From: Antedon mediterranea
Taxonomy: Eukaryota > Echinodermata > Crinoidea > Comatulida > Antedonidae
DNA: 64,000 bases
Direction: 5' to 3'
Assembly: GCF_964355755.1 (NCBI RefSeq)
Contig: NC_092671.1
Coordinates: 4,907,001-4,971,000, forward strand
A model generated the notes under the pieces. That model saw only the letters and a list, made by a program, of their open reading frames with translations. It ran no database searches and had not been told where the DNA came from. Shown one piece after another: positions 57,601 to 64,000 of this stretch. Every line of letters begins with the position of its first letter. Position 1 is the stretch's first letter. A program made the translations under genes and the position numbers.

Positions 57601-60600
57601 TGTAACTTACCTACGAGTACAAAACAACTTACTCTTCTAAATTACGTGTTACTAATTGGGGTACTATACCTAACGTAAATAGGCCATTGTCACGAACTCC
57701 TCTCACGTATGTTTCCGAGCGGTTGAAAATACTTAGGAACTCTCTTGTGACATAAAAAGTATACACACAAAAATCCACAAAGTTGTAAAATAACTCAAAA
57801 ACAAAGCTTTAATTTCAATCAACTTCAACTTTTAACAATCCAGTAAGCACTTTAAACAACAGCTTCACAATAACTTTACAATATAATATCCAACCTCTAA
57901 TCCAACAACCTTCTTCAAATTAAATGCTTCAATCAAAAATCCTTCTCCCCCTTTACAATTGTCATACTTCCCCTTATATACAATATGTTCATAACCTTCT
58001 AGATCATTCCTTATACTTCTTCTTATTCTATTGATTACAGTCCCTATTAATAGCACTTCTGGAATGTTCTTGATTGTTCTTATTAATTATACATGGTTTC
58101 TTAAATCAAAACATCTTATTCTAGAATGTTCATGTAAATACTATGTTACTCTATATGTTAGGGAATGGTAATTTATTACACTCCCCCCTCTTTCTGAGCT
58201 CAAAACTCTTTCTTGGAGTTTTGAGGGGCTAGTATACACGGACGTGGCAAAATTTAACCCACTCCTAGTCTATAAAACTTAAATACGCCATAATAACATG
58301 GAACATAATTATTAATAATTACTAATAATGAACAAACAACATTCATGTAAATTTGTCCGAATGGTTCACTAATTACTGACATAGGAATCATAAAGTCCTT
58401 AAATTTAGTTCTATACTTTGAAGTTTTCTGACAAATCTCACAAGTGTTGCAATATTCAGTCACATCCTTTCTAATACCAGGCCAAAAGAATCTTTGCTTT
58501 ATCCCATCTAATGTCTTTTTCCTACCTAAATGACCTGCCAAAGGAATATCATGTGAGACTTTCAATACACTATTACGGCAAGTGTATGGAACTACTAATT
58601 GCTCTATTGGTTCTGTCTGGTGTTTAGTGAAAACTTGCCTAAATAAAATTCCATCCTTACAGACTATCTTTATAGTGTCATCATCTTTCTGTACTAACAT
58701 CTGTTCTCGAAGTGAAATTAAAGTTCTATCCTTAACCTGATAATCCTTAATTTTATCTCTGCCAATATCTAAAATGTCTAATTCACTATCTTGGCTAGAT
58801 TGAGCTTCCTTTGTTTTTGCAAACTCTTTCCTAACTTTTCGTTTCTCACTTCTGGTTTTATGAACTTTTTCCTTGGGAGGGTTGTCACTGAGTAGTTGGC
58901 CATCTGAATGTCCAAATTCTTCTTGAAAATTAACCACATCATCTAACTGACGTGAAATAACCCCAGAAGCTTTTTCCGAATTTAATTCGTTTTCCTCTCT
59001 TAGTTTTTCTTTTCTAGCATGATCTCTAGTGGCAACAAAACTATGCCTATCATGATTCTTATCCCCCTTCCCTAATAAATCTCCAAATTTAGGAAAGTCT
59101 CTACCAAGAATTACATCTCTTGGTAAATCGCTGCAAACGCCAACCAACAAATTATGGTCTTCGTTATTAACCTTAATATTGACGAATGCAGTTGGATAGG
59201 CTTGGACATGGTCATGGACGCACCTGCATGTAATTTTAGCTTGCTCCGCGCAATTAATTTTCTTAGCCGCTACTAAATCAGAATGAACAAGTGTCATATC
59301 ACATCCAGAGTCTATCAAAATTTCACAATCACATCCTTCAACTAGGCCTCTACAAGTGTAAGGTGTACATGGTTTTGAAACAGTATCTGTCTTTGTCGAC
59401 AAAAAGCCATCCTTACTGCGACAAAATCGTTCAATATGGCCTACTTTTTTGCACCGTCTACAAACGAGAGGTTGTCTAGCGTCAGATTGTGATTTCTGAA
59501 AGTTATCAGGGGGATTATTATTACCCTTACTGTCAACTTCAGGAGTGCCTTTCACTGTTTTCTCCTGGTTGTTTCTATGTTCGTGTTTTCTATTTTGAAA
59601 CTTTTTCTCAAAATCGATACCTTTTCTAGCTTGAAAATAATTATCTGCTAATTCTGCAGCATTTAATCCAGAATCTGGTTTATGTTCTTTAACCCAAATT
59701 TGTACCCCTGTGGGCATAATATCTATTAATTGCTCTAAAATAACAATTTCAGCTAAATTATCTTTGCTTTTATCAGCAGGCCTAGCCCACTTAGTAAATA
59801 AATCTTTTAACCTAACATACATTTCTCTATAACTTTCTTCACTTTTCTTTTTAATTGACCTAAACCTTTGCCTATATGTCTCTTCAGTTATGTCATACCT
59901 TTGTAATATTGCTTTCTTCACTATGTCGTACTGGTTACTTTCTGTCACTGGTAGTGATGCATAGGCTGCTCTTGCTTTGCCTGTCAAATGAGGTATTAGT
60001 TTTACTACCCAGTGTTCTTTTCGCCACTCATAGGTTTTAGCAATTCGTTCAAACGTAGTGAGATAATTTTCAATATCATCACTATCAGAAAGCTTTGCAA
60101 TCTGAACTTCCTTCAATCTCATTATGTCTTTTAATCGTTTCTCCTCACTGTCCTTTTGCTTATCCATTAACGCCATTACTAATGCTTGCTGTTTCTCCAT
60201 ATCTTCCCTACGTAAACGTTCTTGTCTTTCCATATCTTCTTTGCGTAAACGTTCTTGTTGTTCCATCATCTGCTGCATCATAAGATTCTGTTGTTGCATT
60301 TTACTGCTGCATTTGCTGCTGCATCAACAGCAAAACATCTTTTGAAGATGAGTCAGCCCACTGGTTGGTCCAGACTCTTCTGCCTGTTGTTCAGGTTGTA
60401 CTGATTGAACTGATTCTACATCCGAATCAGTTTCATCGCCGCCGCTGTATTCTCTACCGGATCTTGTTATTGATTGTTTATCAGCCATATTTTAAATCTG
60501 GATGAGGGTCTTGTTACTAGTTAATCGTAGTTACCGAGACGTTCACAAGTCTACTGTTCCAAATAAATAATGTACTGTTCTTAAAACAATGTTTGTGTAC

Positions 60601-63058
60601 TTACGATTAAACAAAACGTAGCACCACGGCTTCCGTAAAATATCTCAGTATCGTAAGTACCGCTTTCACAAAATATCAATAAAGTATCACAAAATATCAA
60701 TAAAGTATCACAAAATATCAATAAAGTACGTCAGTTGATCCTAAAACAGCCACCAATCTATGGCAAAATACAGTAGATCAAACTGCTACCACAAAATATC
60801 ACAACAGTAGGCCTACTGTAGATAAATACACAGTTAAGTCGAACAGTAGATCGAAATAACCGCTGCCACCAAATTATGTCACGAACTCCTCTCACGTATG
60901 TTTCCGAGCGGTTGAAAATACTTAGGAACTCCCTTGTGACATAAAAAGTATACACACAAAAATCCACAAAGTTGTAAAATAACTCAAAAACAAAGCTTTA
61001 ATTTCAATCAACTTCAACTTTTAACAATCCAGTAAGCACTTTAAACAACAGCTTCACAATAACTTTACAATATAATATCCAACCTCTAATCCAACAACCT
61101 TCTTCAAATTAAATGCTTCAATCAAAAATCCTTCTCCCCCTTTACAATTGTCATACTTCCCCTTATATACAATATGTTCATAACCTTCTAGATCATTCCT
61201 TATACTTCTTCTTATTCTATTGATTACAGTCCCTATTAATAGCACTTCTGGAATGTTCTTGATTGTTCTTATTAATTATACATGGTTTCTTAAATCAAAA
61301 CGTCTTATTCTAGAATGTTCATGTAAATACTATGTTACTCTATATGTTAGGGAATAGTAATTTATTACAGCCATAAACTCATTGACTTTAACAACTTTAA
61401 CTGCATAATAATTATAAAACAAAGACGTAAATGTATTGCGTGAAAGCTATTAGCAATATTAACAGTACTATTGATCCTAAATTAACAAGAATCAGCCTAA
61501 ATTAACAAGAATCAGAAGGGCTTTTAGAATAGAAAATTCTAAAAAAATGATTGAAAATCTATTGTTTGTAGCATTAAATATAAAGTTGTTTCCGTCCCAA
61601 TTCTGTCTGCATTTTGGTCTTAATAAGCATTGTTTTTAAAAATCATATACAATGAGAAGTAGTTTATACAAGATATACAAATTAACCATTGAATCTGTCT
61701 ATTATTAGACAAAAACTCAACAAAAAGCTGCATAATATTTTATATAATAATGTATTAATAAACAGTATACGTACCATGATGATGATAATCTTGAGAAGGT
61801 ATCATTATCGCACCTGAAGTTTAAATAAATATTATAAACATAGATTATCTTTCGAAGTGACTAAATATAAAAAAACAGGCATGAGGATAAATAATTATTA
61901 ATAATTTTCACACCTTTAATTTTGATAAGCTTTTTTTAAATCTATATTTTATTATATAGGCCTATAATAAATGATTTTTTTTTAATAAATCGAGTCCACT
62001 CTACTTTAATACTAATATATTGTTGTTAATCATTTAAAGTAGTAAAGAACATTTATTATCATTTTACAAATAATTTTAAAATAATACTTGTTGCAGGATT
62101 TAGCTTTTTCTATTATTTATGTTTAGTTTTTAGGCTAGTTCGGGACGTAGGGGGACACAATTAATCAAGCTCTTTTGAGTTTTTATGTGTTTCCTTTTCA
62201 TCTTTATTTTATGTTCTCATATATTGTTGTATATTTTCATGATTGATGATGAATAAAGAATATTTGAATTGAAAAATAAATGACATTTGGTCAATAAGTG
62301 TTATATTATAAACTCCTTTTCAGTCGTCGGTTTCAGACTGAATTTTCGTTTGAATCATAATAGTAAGTAATAATATTTAAAGAATAAGAATGCCTACTTT
62401 TAATTTTCTTTAACTTTTCTGCAAATTCGTTCCATTTCTGTTCATTGATTTTACCTCTGCATTTTTCAAGATCAAAAGCAATATTTTATTTATTTGTTAA
62501 ATTAGGCCTACATTTTCCAATATTCAAAATAAGAAATCATACCTGTTTTTTTTGTTTTTTTTAAATTTTCAACAAATTTGGCCCAATTATCTTTGTTTAG
62601 TGGTTCATCTATGCGTCTGTCAAGATCAAAGAGCATATCCCATCGATCTGAATATGATTTGTTTGGATTATTGTACATTCCGTTAATTGTCTTCAAGTCG
62701 TCATCAGACAAGGAAGAGAAGAATGAGATGGTTTTTTGTCTGTGAGGAGATAGTATTGATGAAACTAGTTTTACATCTGGGAATGATTCCATCTCCTTCC
62801 TAATCAGGTCTCTTAGTCCAAATTGATTGGTGATAATAATCGCATCGTTAAAAAGTGTAAGATTCTGTGGACTCAGATTTCCAGTATCATCCAATGACTG
62901 CAACATGTCTATTGTACTTTTGACGTTGGAAAATGTAGCGTTGTTTAATAAATCACTGTACACACATTTAAGCATACTGAATAGTCCATCCTCGCGGCGC
63001 TCGTCATACCAGGATGAAAAAACTACCTTTATCATTTGGTACGTTTCCTCTGCTGTTC
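54636..63058 (-). CDS. NOD-like receptor: death-fold-like exon, NACHT, LRRs (5' end missing)
   Basis: Exons: 63058-62543, 61813-61775, 57502-54636 (TGA). All three junctions are in phase 1. The first exon (about 172 residues) contains a death-domain-like helix pair (YQMIKVVFSSWYDERREDG) and a DED-like segment (GNLSPQNLTLFNDAI). The second encodes AIMIPSQDYHHH. The third (955 residues) has a NACHT ATPase: Walker A GEAGIGKTT at 57275-57249, Walker B IVLLLDGLDEL, sensor-type IVIITSRP. It then has a helical region and seven C-terminal LRR units of about 50-56 residues built on CNLSGDVMNEMI and NNDISGIDGTLLG. NLRs are cytosolic sensors that oligomerise through NACHT and signal through death-fold domains. 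The exon holding the start codon was not found, and a further copy of exon 1 lies at the window edge. An LTR retrotransposon fills the intron before the NACHT exon. Confidence 0.87.
57688..58180 (-). repeat. 3' LTR
   Basis: Near-identical to 60877-61369. Contains a 63-codon open frame on the minus strand (58056-57865), present unchanged in the other LTR. It may be fortuitous. Confidence 0.96.
58254..60488 (-). pseudogene. gag-protease-integrase(HHCC) polyprotein, frameshifted at its start
   Basis: The likely gag start is at 60488 (MADKQSITRSGREYSGGDET), but frameshifts near 60360 and 60303 separate it from the main frame (60299-58254, 681 codons). That frame has a Met/Gln/Arg-rich coiled coil, a SCAN-like gag core (TTFERIAKTYEWRKEHWVVK ... 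LTGKARAAY), a zinc knuckle CRRCKKVGHIERFC, and an aspartic protease with LIDSGCDMTLVH (DSG) and VILGRDFP. After a charged linker comes an integrase HHCC domain (HDIPLAGHLGRKKT ... CNTCEICQ). It ends just after SEPFGQIYMNVVC, before the integrase core. Reverse transcriptase and RNase H are absent. The PR-then-IN order fits the Gmr1-like lineage, in which IN precedes RT. Confidence 0.9.
60662..60727. repeat. 21-bp tandem repeat in retrotransposon leader
   Basis: CACAAAATATCAATAAAGTA with T is repeated three times between the primer site and gag. Confidence 0.9.
60877..61369 (-). repeat. 5' LTR
   Basis: Upstream LTR in the element's orientation. It starts TGTCACGAACTCC on + and ends GTAATTTATTACA. 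The three differences from the other LTR are C/T at about 60932, G/A at about 61301 and A/G at about 61357. Confidence 0.96.
62130..62285 (+). repeat. probable LINE/SINE 3' tail in NLR intron
   Basis: Ends GATGAATAAAGAATATTTGA followed by ATTGAAAAATAAATG, a simple tail like those near 10790 and 50020. No coding sequence is visible. Confidence 0.4.
62395..62484 (-). pseudogene. diverged remnant of the NLR death-fold exon 3' end
   Basis: On the minus strand it reads FDLEKCRGKINEQKWNEFAE followed by KLKKIK, aligning with FDLDRRIDEPLNKDNWAKFV and ENLKKTK of the intact exon at 62543-63058. No splice acceptor precedes it, and its upstream part has been replaced at 62478 by the start of the duplicated block. 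It is an old copy truncated by duplication. Confidence 0.75.
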
Positions 63059-63803
63059 CTTATGAAACAAACAAATACAGTGTTATTGATTAAACTCGAC
63101 CGATACATTATGGTATTTTTGGGCTAGTATTTAGTAGCACAGTGAGATATTTCTCACTATTTACAGGTTTATTTTTATAGCAGAATATGTGTGATCATGA
63201 TTTTCAGCTTTAAATAAATATCGTTTTATATATAAAACTACAGAGATGTAACATGGTCTATATTCTTTAATAGGATCCTCGACGATTAAATTAAAAATGA
63301 CGGTAAAAGTTCCTTTAATTGTTTACATTTAACAGAGATTATCTTTCAAATAGACTAATATTATAATCAAACAGGATACGCACATTTTTACGAACCAATA
63401 TTTAGCTAGAGTACCAGGCTAAACAAATTGTACAAATCAGTAATAATTCACACATATTAACTGAATTAACTATAATTTTTTAACATTATTTAGTCTAGAA
63501 AATAGTATCTCTTAACAGGTAAGGCCTTTTCCTGGACCTTTATGTAAATGACTGGAATTTTTCCCATGAAAAGTTTAATTTTCTAAGGTTTGATTTACTT
63601 TTAAATATATCGGAACCATATAACAACTCAACTACAATACATTAACAAAACAGATATCACCGTTCGAATCAAAAGTATTGTTTAAACGAATTCTAGTACT
63701 GGTGCCTACAGTATAGGCCTACAGTAATTTAATTGTTTCTTAATTCCTAAAACGTTGTTACTATATCCGATCATTGTACAGATCAATGATCACTATCGAT
63801 TAA

Positions 63804-64000
63804 GTTAAGCAATATTTTATTTATTTGTTAAATTAGGCCTACATTTTCCAATATTCAAATTAAGAAATCATACCTGTTTTTTTTGTTTTGTTTAAATTTT
63901 CAACAAATTTGGCCCAATTATCTTTGTTTAGTGGTTCATCTATGCGTCTGTCAAGATCAAAGAGCATATCCCATCGATCTGAATATGATTTGTTTGGATT
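63804..64000 (-). CDS. second copy of NLR death-fold exon, cut by window end
   Basis: 63804-64000 is nearly identical to 62477-62679 (intron end, donor and last 120 or so coding bases). The donor is conserved and the coding difference seen is Lys to Asn in the KKTKKTG tail. Because this exon is phase 1 at both ends, it could be a second domain in the same transcript or belong to a neighbouring NLR gene. Confidence 0.8.

Larger units (their letters stand above)
57688..61369 (-). mobile_element. young LTR retrotransposon (Ty3/gypsy, Gmr1/SCAN-gag-like), RT-less
   Basis: Two 493-bp LTRs with TG...CA ends differ at only three positions by eye. Target duplication GCCAT (57683-57687 and 61370-61374). 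On the minus strand the 5' LTR is followed by TAATTTGGTGGCAGCGG (probable tRNA primer site), and the 3' LTR is preceded by a polypurine tract AAAGAGGGGGGAG. The 2.7-kb interior has gag, protease and the integrase zinc-binding domain only. It is inserted in the NLR intron, in the same orientation as the gene. Confidence 0.96.

Noticed and set aside
60662-60727. Short direct repeats resembling a CRISPR or iteron array
   Set aside because: Contiguous 21-bp tandem repeat without spacers, inside a retrotransposon leader.

Overview
The window looks like nuclear DNA of a marine invertebrate deuterostome, most likely an echinoderm. This is inferred from AT-rich DNA, intron-rich genes with short exons and GT-AG introns, deuterostome-type gene families (PDE1, CASC3, a NACHT-LRR receptor with a death-fold-like N-terminus), and very dense MITEs. 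The palindrome TAGGCCTA is also dispersed through the non-coding DNA. The species cannot be fixed from sequence alone.

Three host genes are supported. (1) PDE1, a calmodulin-dependent cyclic-nucleotide phosphodiesterase, lies on + from 7596 to 27583. I joined 14 exons into one phase-consistent frame of 720 codons with all catalytic residues present. (2) CASC3 (Barentsz/MLN51), an exon-junction-complex core protein, lies on - from 48280 to 35096. I joined 10 exons into 1114 codons, and its eIF4A3/RNA-binding SELOR domain is spread over exons 3-4. (3) A NOD-like receptor lies on -. A 516-nt death-fold-like exon (63058-62543) and a 39-nt microexon (61813-61775) join in phase to a large NACHT-LRR exon (57502-54636). 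The death-fold-like exon is duplicated again at the right edge, and a decayed third piece lies beside it, so the window ends inside a locus built by tandem duplication.

Layout: 1-4700 is gene-poor. 4706-7540 is a foldback transposon ending just before the first PDE1 exon found. 7596-27583 is PDE1, with introns full of MITEs and CG-rich minisatellites. 28-35 kb is repeat-rich spacer and 3' flank. 35096-48280 is CASC3; its first intron holds a foldback element with another nested in it and a 2.5-kb DNA transposon interrupted by a retroelement tail. 48389-49600 is a non-autonomous element just upstream of CASC3. 49.6-54.6 kb holds MITEs and a zinc-finger pseudogene fragment split by a MITE. 54636-64000 is the NLR locus, with a young LTR retrotransposon (57688-61369, TSD GCCAT) in one intron.

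The most unusual items are: the young LTR element, which encodes gag, protease and an integrase zinc-binding domain but no reverse transcriptase; the phase-symmetrical, tandemly copied N-terminal exons of the NLR; the 1.2-kb element with repeated copies of a 16-bp motif; MITEs very close to splice sites; and a duplicated exon end with a second splice donor in PDE1. No tRNA gene, rRNA gene, CRISPR array or bacterial operon was seen.
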